A program made the position numbers and the translations under genes. A DNA stretch of 64,000 nt, from positions 284,001 to 348,000 of the forward strand of contig NZ_LT827010.1 in the NCBI RefSeq assembly GCF_900119315.1, in the 5' to 3' direction. The stretch comes from Actinoplanes sp. SE50/110 (lineage in GTDB: Bacteria; Actinomycetota; Actinomycetes; Mycobacteriales; Micromonosporaceae). This document shows positions 54,392 to 63,014 of the stretch, piece by piece. Under the pieces are notes generated by a model. That model was not told the DNA's origin. It ran no database searches and saw only the letters and a list, made by a program, of their open reading frames with translations. Numbering within the stretch: position 1 is the stretch's first letter; each line of letters begins with the position of its first letter.

Positions 54392-54894
54392 TGCGCGACG
54401 CCGCCTACCACGCGTTCTTCGAGCGCCACTACGACTCGTTGTCCCGGCTGGCGTACCTGATGATCGGGGACGCGTCGGCCGCCGACGACCTGGCGGCGGA
54501 CACGCTGACCGAGGTGTGGCGGCACTGGGAACGCGTGCAGGCGGCGGACGACCCGGCAGCGTACGCCCACGGGATCCTGATGAACCTGGCCCGTAACTGG
54601 ATCCGTCGACGCAGCCGGGAGCGCCTCTTCTCGCTGGAGGTGCTCAAGCGGGCGCCGGAGTCGGACGTGCCGGCGGTGCTCGACGTGCGCCGCGCGCTGG
54701 CCCGGCTCCCGCACCGGCGGCGGGCCTGCGTGGTGCTGCGGTACGCGTTCGACATGTCCGAGCGTGAGGTCGCCGCGACCCTCGGGATCTCCGAGGGCAC
54801 GGTGAAGAGCGCCACCTCGCGGGGCGCGAAACAACTGGCCGAGATGCTCGGCGGAAGTCTGGCCCGGATCGGCGGATGGGAGGCGGCGCGGTGA
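54391..54894 (+). CDS. ECF (SigE-type) RNA polymerase sigma factor
   Basis: 167 residues from ATG 54391, which shares its A with the pectate lyase stop (TGATG); GTG 54388 is an alternative. Region 2 is FFERHYDSLSRLAYLMIGDASAADDLAADTLTEVWRHW and region 4 is LPHRRRACVVLRYAFDMSEREVAATLGISEGTVKSATSRG. The SANT-type or SigE-family length fits a two-domain factor. It overlaps the next gene start by GTGA, so lyase, sigma factor and membrane protein are coupled in one transcript. Confidence 0.92.
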   Translation: MRDAAYHAFFERHYDSLSRLAYLMIGDASAADDLAADTLTEVWRHWERVQAADDPAAYAHGILMNLARNWIRRRSRERLFSLEVLKRAPESDVPAVLDVRRALARLPHRRRACVVLRYAFDMSEREVAATLGISEGTVKSATSRGAKQLAEMLGGSLARIGGWEAAR

Positions 54895-55610
54895 CACTCA
54901 CCGAGGATGAGCTGCGCGCGGTCCTGCGCGCCCAGGTGAGGGCCCATCGGCCGGACCGGGCCGCGATCCTGGACCGGGTCACCGGGACGGCCACGCGGGA
55001 CCGGGCGGCCCGGCGGCGGGCGCCCCGGGTCCGGATCGCGGGGGCGACCGCCGCGGTGGCGGCCGTCATCGGGGGCGGCGGATTCGCCCAGTGGGCACTG
55101 GCCGGTGGAACGGGACCCGACCGGCCCGCTCCACCGCCGCCCTCCAGCTTCCCGACGGTGCCGCCGAGCAGCCCGCCGCCGCGACCGTCCCACCAGCCCG
55201 GCCGGCCCGCCTCCGCGGCTCCGGCCGCGACCCCGGTCCTGCGGGCCGCCGGCACCGTCGAGGTGGGCGGCAGGACCCGGGCCAGCGGTGTGGTGACGAT
55301 CCGGGCGACCGGGCGGCTGACCGCGCTGCGGGTGACCATCCGGGTGGCGAAGACCCCGGGCCTGGTCGCCCGGGACGGCAGCCAGCAGGTGCCGGGTGCG
55401 AGCGTGACCAGCGACGTCACCGAGGAGGCGGGTGCGGTGGTCTACCACTTCACGCTCTCGTCCAAGGACACGCTGGGGCCGGGGACCTATACCTTCTTCG
55501 CCCGGTACACCTTTCCGGCGGGTGGCCGTGACGCCGGCGCCGACACCTATTCCGCGGACGCGACCGGCGGATCAGGGACCTCGGTGAGGGTCAGCGGCAC
55601 CTTCGGCTGA
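54891..55610 (+). CDS. Membrane-anchored protein downstream of the sigma factor (possible anti-sigma factor)
   Basis: 239 residues from GTG 54891 (GGGAGG seven bases upstream, GTGA overlap). A short cytoplasmic N-terminus (about 1-44) precedes one membrane helix (about 48-66, IAGATAAVAAVIGGGGFA). A Pro/Ser-rich stalk (about 85-115) and a beta-rich extracellular domain follow (TVEVGGRTRASGVVTIRATGRLTALRVTIRV). There is no zinc-finger ZAS motif, but topology and gene order match class-typical anti-sigma partners. The C-terminal domain could sense a cell-wall or substrate signal. Confidence 0.7.
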   Translation: MTLTEDELRAVLRAQVRAHRPDRAAILDRVTGTATRDRAARRRAPRVRIAGATAAVAAVIGGGGFAQWALAGGTGPDRPAPPPPSSFPTVPPSSPPPRPSHQPGRPASAAPAATPVLRAAGTVEVGGRTRASGVVTIRATGRLTALRVTIRVAKTPGLVARDGSQQVPGASVTSDVTEEAGAVVYHFTLSSKDTLGPGTYTFFARYTFPAGGRDAGADTYSADATGGSGTSVRVSGTFG

Positions 55611-55702
55611 CGGTTGTCCACAGGCGACGCCATCGGCGCGCCGGGCATCTCCCGGGTGTGACAGCATCGCTGATGGGCCCTCCGCCGCCGGCGGGCCGGC
55701 TG

Positions 55703-56029
55703 TCAGGAGGTGCTGATCATGAGGGCGGACCGCAGGCCGGTGATGTCCAGCACCCGCATCAGGAAATCGCCCACGTTGGCCAGCGCCAGCACGGTCTGGT
55801 TGTGCTGCGCCTTGCGGCTGAGCACGACCAGCGTGCCGAGGCCCTGTGAGTCGCAGAACGTGACGCCCGCCATGTCCAGCACGATGCGCCCGGGCGGCTC
55901 GGCGGCCAGCACCTCGTTGACGAGAGCGGCCAGCTCGGTGACCGTGAGCACGTCGATTTCCCCCGCGAGCTGGATCGAGACCTCGTCGGGGGCCCGATGA
56001 ACCGTGATGGACAGCTCGGGACGCTCCAC
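55703..56029 (-). CDS. STAS-domain anti-anti-sigma factor
   Basis: 108 residues from GTG 56029. A single STAS domain (SITVHRAPDEVSIQLAGEIDVLTVTELAALV; IVLDMAGVTFCDSQGLGTLVV) with the phospho-serine in CDSQG. Similar to SpoIIAA/RsbV. No adjacent kinase; likely to be a partner of one of the other RsbW-type ATPases in the genome, possibly those encoded in this window. Confidence 0.92.
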   Translation of the reverse strand: MERPELSITVHRAPDEVSIQLAGEIDVLTVTELAALVNEVLAAEPPGRIVLDMAGVTFCDSQGLGTLVVLSRKAQHNQTVLALANVGDFLMRVLDITGLRSALMISTS

Positions 56030-56165
56030 GCCGGTCAGCCTATCCTCTTAGACGCGAATCGGCCCGTCCGGCGCGGGCGAACCGGGCTCTTCCGGACATC
56101 CTCCGGTGATGTGAACAACCCTCTCACCATCGGCGTCCGTGCCCGCTGACAGAATGGGAACCGCT

Positions 56166-57497
56166 GTGACCACGACATATCCCACCGCGGATCTTCCGTA
56201 TCCGGAGGACGCCCCGGTCTCCCAGGCCCTGTTCGACCGCGCCCGGACCATCATTCCCGGCGGGGTCAATTCACCTGTGCGTGCGTTCCGCGCCGTCGGC
56301 GGCACGCCCCGATTCATGGCCTCGGGCAGCGGCCCCTGGCTGACCGACGTCGACGGCCGGCGCTACGTCGACCTGGTCTGCTCGTGGGGCCCGCTGATCC
56401 ACGGCCACGCCCACCCCGAGATCGTCGCGGCGGTCCAGCGGGCGGCCGCGCTCGGCACCAGCTTCGGCACCCCCACCGGGGGCGAGGTCGACCTGGCCGA
56501 GGAGATCGTCCGGCGCACCGCGATCGACGAGGTGCGGCTGGTCAACTCCGGCACCGAGGCCACCATGACGGCGATCCGGCTGGCCCGCGGCTACACCGGC
56601 CGGTCGAAAGTGGTGAAGTTCGCCGGTTGCTACCACGGCCACGTGGACGCGCTGCTGGCCGCCGCCGGGTCCGGGGTGGCCACGCTCGGCCTGCCCGACT
56701 CGCCCGGGGTGACCGGCGCGGCCGCGGCCGAGACCATCGTCCTGCCGTACAACGACATCGACGCGGTCACCGCGGCCTTCGCCCAGGACGGCGGCGAGAT
56801 CGCGGCGATCATCACCGAGGCCGCCCCGGGCAACATGGGTGTGGTGGTCCCGCGGGACGGCTTCAACCAGAAACTGGCCGAGATCGCCCACGCGAACGGC
56901 GCGCTGCTGATCGTCGACGAGGTGATGACCGGTTTCCGGGTCTCCGCCGGTGGCTGGACCGGGCTGCACCCGGTCGACGCCGACCTGTTCACCTTCGGCA
57001 AGGTGATGGGTGGCGGGCTGCCCGCGGCGGCGTTCGGCGGGCGGCGCGAGATCATGTCCCGGCTCGCCCCGGCCGGCCCGGTCTACCAGGCCGGCACGCT
57101 CTCCGGGAACCCGTTGGCCTGCGCGGCCGGCCTGGCCTCGCTGCGACTGGCCGACGCCGACGTCTACAAGCGGCTCGACGAGCTGGCCACGACGATCGGG
57201 CAGCTCGCGTCCACGGCGCTGAGCGCGGCCGGGGTGGCGCACCGGTTGTCGTACGCGGGAAACATGTTCTCGATCTTCTTCACCGAGACCGAGGTCGTCG
57301 ACTACGACACGGCGCGGACGCAGGACGCCGCGGCGTTCAAGGCGTTCTTCCACACCATGCTGGCGCGCGGGGTCTACCTGCCGCCGAGCGCCTTCGAGTC
57401 GTGGTTCGTCTCGACCGCGATCGACGACGCGGCACTGGAGCAGATCGCGACCGCGCTGCCGCACGCCGCGCGCGCCGCAGCGGGGAGCCCGAGTTGA
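56166..57497 (+). CDS. hemL: Glutamate-1-semialdehyde 2,1-aminomutase
   Basis: 443 residues from GTG 56166 (weak GGGA site; ATG 56154 adds 4 residues). The family sequence [19 protein letters not shown] starts the protein. Further motifs are [36 protein letters not shown] PLP contacts and [12 protein letters not shown] with the Schiff-base lysine (about Lys279). It converts GSA to 5-aminolevulinate in C5 haem and tetrapyrrole synthesis. The location before System II cytochrome c genes is the same as in mycobacteria (hemL-gpm-resA-ccdA-resB-ccsA) and ties haem supply to cytochrome assembly. Confidence 0.96.
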   Translation: MTTTYPTADLPYPEDAPVSQALFDRARTIIPGGVNSPVRAFRAVGGTPRFMASGSGPWLTDVDGRRYVDLVCSWGPLIHGHAHPEIVAAVQRAAALGTSFGTPTGGEVDLAEEIVRRTAIDEVRLVNSGTEATMTAIRLARGYTGRSKVVKFAGCYHGHVDALLAAAGSGVATLGLPDSPGVTGAAAAETIVLPYNDIDAVTAAFAQDGGEIAAIITEAAPGNMGVVVPRDGFNQKLAEIAHANGALLIVDEVMTGFRVSAGGWTGLHPVDADLFTFGKVMGGGLPAAAFGGRREIMSRLAPAGPVYQAGTLSGNPLACAAGLASLRLADADVYKRLDELATTIGQLASTALSAAGVAHRLSYAGNMFSIFFTETEVVDYDTARTQDAAAFKAFFHTMLARGVYLPPSAFESWFVSTAIDDAALEQIATALPHAARAAAGSPS

Positions 57498-58150
57498 GCG
57501 AGTCGACCAGGACGACCGTGCACGTGTTCCGGCACGGCGAGGTCTTCAACCCCACCAAGATCTTGTACGGCCGGCTGCCCGACTTCCATCTCTCCGAGCT
57601 GGGCCATCAGATGGCGAAGGCGGCCGCCCAGGCACTCTCCGGCCGCGATGTGACGCACGTGGTGGCCAGCCCGCTGGAGCGCGCGCAGGAGACCGCCGCG
57701 CCGATCTCCGCCGAGTTCAAGCTGGAGACGGCGAGCGACGTACGGCTGATCGAGAGCGCCAACTTCTTCGAGGGCAAGCGGGTCTCGGTCGGCGACGGCG
57801 CGTTCAGCAACCCGCGCCACTGGTGGGTGCTGCGCGACCCGATCACCCCGTCCTGGGGCGAGCCGTATCTGGAGATCGCCAAGCGGATGTTCGAGGCGCT
57901 GCAGGCGGCCCGGGTCGCCGCCGAGGGCCACGAGGCCGTCTGCGTCTCCCACCAGCTGCCGATCTGGACCCTCCGGCGGTACGTCGAGGGCAAGCGCCTG
58001 TGGCACGACCCGCGCAAGCGGCAGTGCGGCCTGGCGAGCCTGACCTCGTTCCGCTTCGAGGGGGCCAAGGTGGTCGGCATCGACTACACCGAGCCGGCCG
58101 CGCACCTGGTCGCCCTCTCCGCCACGGCCAAGACCGCCAAGGGAGCCTGA
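57494..58150 (+). CDS. Histidine phosphatase family protein (phosphoglycerate-mutase-like)
   Basis: 218 residues from TTG 57494 (GGGGAG seven bases upstream; TTGA overlap with hemL). The RHGE motif ([12 protein letters not shown]) begins at about residue 13, [10 protein letters not shown] and [13 protein letters not shown] follow, and [16 protein letters not shown] holds the second catalytic histidine. The family transfers phosphate through a phosphohistidine. It is the usual companion of hemL and cytochrome c genes in actinobacteria, but its substrate is unknown. Confidence 0.93.
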   Translation: MSESTRTTVHVFRHGEVFNPTKILYGRLPDFHLSELGHQMAKAAAQALSGRDVTHVVASPLERAQETAAPISAEFKLETASDVRLIESANFFEGKRVSVGDGAFSNPRHWWVLRDPITPSWGEPYLEIAKRMFEALQAARVAAEGHEAVCVSHQLPIWTLRRYVEGKRLWHDPRKRQCGLASLTSFRFEGAKVVGIDYTEPAAHLVALSATAKTAKGA

Positions 58151-58151
58151 G

Positions 58152-58709
58152 ATGCGCCGCCTTCTCGCCGCCGCCCTGGCCGCCACCGCCGCTGCCGGCG
58201 CCCTGGCCGGCTGCGGCAGCGGGAAGAACTGGGCACAGGACTGCACCACCACGAACGGTGTGGTGGAGTGCGACACCGCGCACCGGCCGCAGGTCGGTGA
58301 TGTCTCCGGCGAGTTGCTCGACGGCGGTGCCTACAACGTGGCCGACGACCGCGGCAAGGTCGTCGTGGTCAACTTCTGGGGCTCCTGGTGCGCGCCGTGC
58401 CGGGCCGAGGCCGCTGACCTGGAAAAAACGTACCAGGCGACGAAGGCCAGGAACGTCACGTTCCTCGGGATCAACTCGCGGGACGACCGGGATTCGGCCA
58501 AGGCGTTCGAGAAGGGCCGGGTTACCTACCCGAGCATCTACGACTACGAGGGCTCGGTCGCGCTGAAGTTCGACGTGACCCAGACCAGCACCCCGGCCAC
58601 CCTGATTCTGGACCGGCAGGGCCGGATCGCGGCGGCCATCCGGCGCTCCACCACCGCCGGCGAGCTGCAGCCGCTGGTGGAGCGGGTGGCGGCGGAGGGG
58701 AACGGCTGA
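58152..58709 (+). CDS. TlpA/ResA-type thioredoxin lipoprotein
   Basis: 185 residues, ATG 58152. The lipobox LAGC (Cys21) predicts a lipoprotein. The thioredoxin domain has the active-site CAPC (Cys80-Cys83) in NFWGSWCAPCRAEAADL and the cis-proline region TSTPATLIL. It would reduce apocytochrome c haem-binding cysteines outside the membrane, with electrons from CcdA encoded next. It fits the ResA role in System II maturation. Confidence 0.95.
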   Translation: MRRLLAAALAATAAAGALAGCGSGKNWAQDCTTTNGVVECDTAHRPQVGDVSGELLDGGAYNVADDRGKVVVVNFWGSWCAPCRAEAADLEKTYQATKARNVTFLGINSRDDRDSAKAFEKGRVTYPSIYDYEGSVALKFDVTQTSTPATLILDRQGRIAAAIRRSTTAGELQPLVERVAAEGNG

Positions 58710-59497
58710 TGGGCTCGGCCTTCAGTGATGCGGCGGCCAGCGGCCCGCTGGTGCTGGCGATCGGTGCGGCCGCGGTCGCCGGCCTGGTCAGCATCCTCTC
58801 GCCGTGCGTGCTGCCGCTGGTTCCGGGTTATCTCTCCTACGTGACCGGCCTGGCCGGTTCGGACCTCGAGGTGGCCACCGGCGCGGCCACCGCCACCAAG
58901 ACCCGGACCGTGGCGCTCAAGGGCCGGGTGCTGGCCGGCAGCGGTCTGTTCGTGCTCGGTTTCGCCACCGTCTTCACGCTGCTCGCCTCGCTGGTGGCGA
59001 ACATCGGCATCGCCCTGAAGACCCACGAGCAGACGCTCAACCTCGTGCTCGGCGTGCTGGTGATCCTGCTCGGGCTGGGCTATCTCGGGGTGATCCCCGG
59101 CCTGCAGCGCGAGGCTCGGGTCAGCAAGCTCCCGGCCGCCGGGCTGATCGGCGCCCCGATCTTCGGCGCCATCTTCGCCCTCTCCTGGCTGCCCTGCGTC
59201 GGCCCGACCCTGGGCGCGGTGCTGGCGCTGGCCACCACGAGCGGGCAGACCGACCGCGCGGTGATCCTGGCACTCGCGTACAGCCTCGGGCTGGGTCTGC
59301 CGTTCGTGCTGTTCGGGCTCTTCTTCCGCAAACTGCTCGGCGTTTTCCAGGCGATCCGCCGGAACAGCCGGTGGGTCACCAGGATCGGCGGCGTGCTGCT
59401 CATCGCGGTCGGCGTGACCCTGGTCAGCGGTCAGTGGAACCACTTCCTGATCTGGCTGCTGACCACCTTCGACTTCGGCGGAGGGACGCTGCTGTGA
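58709..59497 (+). CDS. ccdA: Cytochrome c biogenesis protein CcdA
   Basis: 262 residues; ATG 58709 shares a base with the previous stop. Six or so membrane helices. The two conserved cysteines lie in SILSPCVLPLVPGYLSY and LSWLPCVGPTLGAVL. It moves electrons from cytoplasmic thioredoxin to the extracytoplasmic ResA-type protein. Stop overlaps the resB start (GTGA). Confidence 0.95.
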   Translation: MGSAFSDAAASGPLVLAIGAAAVAGLVSILSPCVLPLVPGYLSYVTGLAGSDLEVATGAATATKTRTVALKGRVLAGSGLFVLGFATVFTLLASLVANIGIALKTHEQTLNLVLGVLVILLGLGYLGVIPGLQREARVSKLPAAGLIGAPIFGAIFALSWLPCVGPTLGAVLALATTSGQTDRAVILALAYSLGLGLPFVLFGLFFRKLLGVFQAIRRNSRWVTRIGGVLLIAVGVTLVSGQWNHFLIWLLTTFDFGGGTLL

Positions 59498-61101
59498 CGG
59501 TCCTGGAGGAACGCCCGGAGGCCGGTGAGGTGCCGCCGCCGCGCCGGGTGAACCCGGTGTGGGCGCTGCTGCGCAACTCCTGGCGGCAGCTGACCAGCAT
59601 GCGTACCGCGCTGGTCCTGCTGTTCCTGCTGGCCGTCGCGGCGATCCCGGGGTCGTACTTCCCGCAGACCTCGGTCAACCGGGAGCGGGTGTCGCAGTAT
59701 TACACCGCGCACCCGCAGCTGGCACCCTGGATCGACCGGTTCGGCGGGTTCGACGTGTTCGCGTCGGCCTGGTTCGCGGCGATCTACCTGCTGCTGTTCA
59801 CCTCGCTGATCGGGTGCGTGCTGCCCCGGCTGCGCGACCACGCGCGCGCCCTGCGGACCGTGCCGCCGGAGGCCCCGCGCCGGCTGGAGCGGCTCCCGCA
59901 GCACACCCCGGCCCGGCCGCACGCCGCGGCGCCGGCCGAGGCCGCCGCCGAGCTGTCCCGGACGCTGCGCCGCAAGCTGTACCGCACCCGGGTGCGCGAG
60001 CTGCCGGACGGCGGGTTCGCGGTCTCCGGCGAGAAGGGTTACCTCAAGGAGACCGGCAACCTGCTGTTCCACTTCGCCCTGCTGTCCGTGCTGATCGGGG
60101 TCGGTTTCGGCCACTGGTACGGCTGGCACGGCAACCGGCTGCTGGTGGCCGGCGAGGACCAGGGCTTCTGCGACTCGATCACGCAGTACGACGACTCGGC
60201 GCTCGGCCCCCGGGTCACCGCGGCCGACCTGCCGCAGTTCTGCCTGCGGATGACCCGGTTCAACGCCACCTACCAGAGCACCGGGCAGCCGAAGTCGTTC
60301 CTGGCCACGGTCGAGGTCAAGGAGGGCTCGGGGGCGTACCGGCCGGCCACCTTCACGGTCAACGACCCGCTCCGGCTGCACCACGCCAACGTGCACCTGA
60401 TCGGTCAGGGGTACGCGCCGGTGCTGCGCTACACCGACCGGTACGGCGTCAGCCAGACCAAGGTCGTGCCGTTCCTGCCGACCGACGCGATGCAGACCAG
60501 CGAGGGCGTCGCCCAGTTCCCGGACGTCAACATCGACCCGAAGACCAACCAGCGCGACGAGCAGCTGCAGGTCGGGTTCGAGGGCGTCTACCTGCCGACC
60601 GGCGGCACCGACGGCAGCGCCGTCTCGAAGTACCCGGCGGAGAACAGCCCGGTGCTGTTCCTCGCGGCCTACCGCGGCAACCTGGGGCTCGACGTCGGCA
60701 AACCCGGCTCGGTCTACGCCCTGGACCGCGGCCAGATCACCAACGGCGAACTGAAGAAGGTCAGCGGCGACCGCCCGCACACCCTGCACCCGGGCGAGAC
60801 CTGGACCCTGGACGACGGCACCAGGCTGGAGTTCCTCGGCACCCGGCAGTTCGCCACGCTCGCCATCCGATACGACCCGACCCAGTCGCTGCTGCTGGTC
60901 GGCGCGGTGCTCGGGCTGATCGGACTGATGCTCTCGCTCTTCGTGCACCGGCGCCGCGTCTGGTTCCGCGTGCTCCCAGCTATCGATCAGGAAGCCGGCG
61001 GTAGCGTGGTCGAAGCCGGTGGCCTGCCGCGCACCGACTATCCGGGGTTCGAGGCCGAATTCGCCGCGCTGACCCGGCCCGCCGAGGAAGGAACGCCCTG
61101 A
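59494..61101 (+). CDS. resB: Cytochrome c biogenesis protein ResB
   Basis: 535 residues from GTG 59494. Helices lie at about 38-58, 88-110 and 180-200, with a last one near 465-485. The ResB-typical LLRNSWRQLTSMRTALVLLFLLAVAAIPGS and a large extracytoplasmic domain follow. With CcsA it forms the System II haem-export and ligation synthase. The family's haem-ligand histidine appears in LLFHFALLSVLIGVGFGHWYG. Translationally linked to ccsB by TGATG. Confidence 0.95.
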   Translation: MTVLEERPEAGEVPPPRRVNPVWALLRNSWRQLTSMRTALVLLFLLAVAAIPGSYFPQTSVNRERVSQYYTAHPQLAPWIDRFGGFDVFASAWFAAIYLLLFTSLIGCVLPRLRDHARALRTVPPEAPRRLERLPQHTPARPHAAAPAEAAAELSRTLRRKLYRTRVRELPDGGFAVSGEKGYLKETGNLLFHFALLSVLIGVGFGHWYGWHGNRLLVAGEDQGFCDSITQYDDSALGPRVTAADLPQFCLRMTRFNATYQSTGQPKSFLATVEVKEGSGAYRPATFTVNDPLRLHHANVHLIGQGYAPVLRYTDRYGVSQTKVVPFLPTDAMQTSEGVAQFPDVNIDPKTNQRDEQLQVGFEGVYLPTGGTDGSAVSKYPAENSPVLFLAAYRGNLGLDVGKPGSVYALDRGQITNGELKKVSGDRPHTLHPGETWTLDDGTRLEFLGTRQFATLAIRYDPTQSLLLVGAVLGLIGLMLSLFVHRRRVWFRVLPAIDQEAGGSVVEAGGLPRTDYPGFEAEFAALTRPAEEGTP

Positions 61102-62075
61102 TGGGACAGCTGTCCAACCAGCTGATGGCGCTGACCGTGCTGGCCTACCTGACCGCCATGGTCTGCTACGCCGGGGAGTACGCGTTCGGCAGGCGCAGCC
61201 TGATCGGCAAGGCGGCCGCGCGACCGGCCCGGCAGCTGGTCGGCGCGGGCGCCGCGGCCCCGGTCGCCGCCGATGTGCCGCCGGTCGTCGCGACGCCGGT
61301 GCGGCGTGACCGCGGCGAGCTCTCCGGGCGGATCGGCGCGGCCGTCAACGTGCTCGCCCTGGTCCTGCACGCGGCCACGCTGGTCGCCCGCGGCATCGCG
61401 GCCGACCGCATGCCGTGGGGCAACATGTACGAGTACATCCTCTCCGCGACCTTCGTCGGGTCGACGGTCTGGGTCGGCGTGCTGCTGCGCCGCCCGGCCC
61501 TGCGGCACCTCGGCCTGTTCGCCTCGCTGGCCCTGGTGGTGCTGCTCGGCGCGGCCGACATGGTGGCCTACACCCCGCCCGCGCCGCTGGTCCCGGCCCT
61601 GCACTCGTACTGGTTCTTCGTGCACGTCACGACGATCATCATCTCCTCGGGAATCTTCCTGATCGGTGCCGTCCCGGCCGCCATGTTCCTGGTCAAGAAC
61701 GGTTACGACGAGGGCAGCCGGCGCTTCCCGTACACGCTCGGCAAGCGCGTCCCCACCTCGGCGGTCGCCCTGGAGCGGCTCACCTTCCGGCTGCACGCGT
61801 TCGCCTTCCCGCTGTTCACCTTCGGCGCGCTGATCGCCGGCCCGCTGTGGGCCGAGGCGTCCTGGGGACGGTACTGGGGGTGGGACCCGAAGGAGGTCTG
61901 GGCGTTCATCTCCTGGGTGGTCTACGCGGCCTACCTGCACGCCCGGGCCACCCCGAGCGTCAAGCGGACCTGGGCGACCTGGATCGCGATCCTCGGCTTC
62001 GTGACGATGCTGATGAACCTGTTCGGCGTCAACCTGTTCTTCGAGGGCCTGCACAGCTACGCCAACGCGCGCTAG
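61101..62075 (+). CDS. ccsB: Cytochrome c biogenesis protein CcsB/CcsA (haem synthase subunit)
   Basis: 324 residues, ATG 61101. About eight membrane helices and the tryptophan-rich haem motif WGWDPKEVWAFISWVVYAAYLHAR (about residues 258-281) identify the CcsA/ResC family; flanking histidines lie in LHSYWFFVHV and YLHARATPSV. It works with ResB to attach haem to apocytochrome c at the outer membrane face. The last four bases overlap the stop of the convergent gene at 62072-62935. Confidence 0.96.
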   Translation: MGQLSNQLMALTVLAYLTAMVCYAGEYAFGRRSLIGKAAARPARQLVGAGAAAPVAADVPPVVATPVRRDRGELSGRIGAAVNVLALVLHAATLVARGIAADRMPWGNMYEYILSATFVGSTVWVGVLLRRPALRHLGLFASLALVVLLGAADMVAYTPPAPLVPALHSYWFFVHVTTIIISSGIFLIGAVPAAMFLVKNGYDEGSRRFPYTLGKRVPTSAVALERLTFRLHAFAFPLFTFGALIAGPLWAEASWGRYWGWDPKEVWAFISWVVYAAYLHARATPSVKRTWATWIAILGFVTMLMNLFGVNLFFEGLHSYANAR

Positions 62076-62935
62076 CAGTCGCCGGCGTCCCAGGTGTCGA
62101 AGCGGGTCACCCAGTTCAGGCAGTAACCGCCGCTGGTCTGCTGCAGGCCGGGGGCGACACCGGTGAGGGTGCCGACGTCCTCGCGCCAGAACCGCGGCGG
62201 ACCGCCGCCGGCCGGGCGCAACTGCACGTTGTCCACCTTCACCGGGGGGACGTCGACCCGGCCCGGCTTGGTGTCGTCGACGTGGACCTCGACGTACTGC
62301 TCGACGAAGGCACTGCCGCCGATCGGCAGCTTCTGCGCGGTCAGCAGGTTCCACCGGTTGCTCCACCACAGCCAGGCCTGCCAGACCCCGTCCGAGTCGG
62401 TGTGCAGGTCCAGCCAGACCGTGTCGCCGGGCTTCACCGGATACTGGTCGTAGAACTGCCACGCCTTGGTGTTGGTGTTGTAGGTGTAGATGTGCGGGCG
62501 TCCCGCCGACGCCCACCCGGTCTCCGACCACCCGGCCTCCAGCCAGGCGATGTTCCCCTTGCCCAGGTCCCGTTTCACCATGAAGCGGGAGGCGATGAAG
62601 TCGTAGGTGCCGGGCCGGATCGTCGTGTCCACCACACCGAAGCGGCCGGACACGCCGCTCCACTCGGCACTGGTCGCCGCACCGAGGTGGTGGTAGCCGC
62701 TCGGGGTGAACCCGGGCGGCTTGCTCACGCGTACGGCCGATTCGAGAACGTTGGCCCGGCAGGCGCCCGGTGCCGAGCGGGAGGCCGGCGCCGAAGGCGG
62801 CCGGGTCGAGGGCGGACCGGCCACGCCGCAGACCGGCAGCCGGCCCGGACGCGCGGAATTCGCCGGGCTGGCCACCGCGAGCGCGGCCACCAGCCCGGCC
62901 AGCGCGCACCAGCGCGCCACCCTGCGGAGCGTCAC
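62072..62935 (-). CDS. Secreted hypothetical protein
   Basis: 287 residues, ATG 62935. A signal peptide (RRVARWCALAGLVAALAVASPANSA) is followed by a Pro/Arg-rich stretch and a beta-rich domain with many aromatic residues (WLEAGWSETGWAS, WLDLHTDSDGVWQAWLWWSNRW). Five cysteines could form disulfides. The repeated Trp/Tyr pattern resembles carbohydrate-binding or lectin-like secreted proteins, but I do not recognise the family. Convergent overlap with ccsB by 4 bases. Confidence 0.75.
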   Translation of the reverse strand: MTLRRVARWCALAGLVAALAVASPANSARPGRLPVCGVAGPPSTRPPSAPASRSAPGACRANVLESAVRVSKPPGFTPSGYHHLGAATSAEWSGVSGRFGVVDTTIRPGTYDFIASRFMVKRDLGKGNIAWLEAGWSETGWASAGRPHIYTYNTNTKAWQFYDQYPVKPGDTVWLDLHTDSDGVWQAWLWWSNRWNLLTAQKLPIGGSAFVEQYVEVHVDDTKPGRVDVPPVKVDNVQLRPAGGGPPRFWREDVGTLTGVAPGLQQTSGGYCLNWVTRFDTWDAGDC

Positions 62936-63014
62936 GACCCCTCAACGCGAATCGCAGATCACGAGTGACGGCCCCCGGGAGCCGGCGGCGCGAAGCGGTG
63001 CCAGACTGGTGCGC

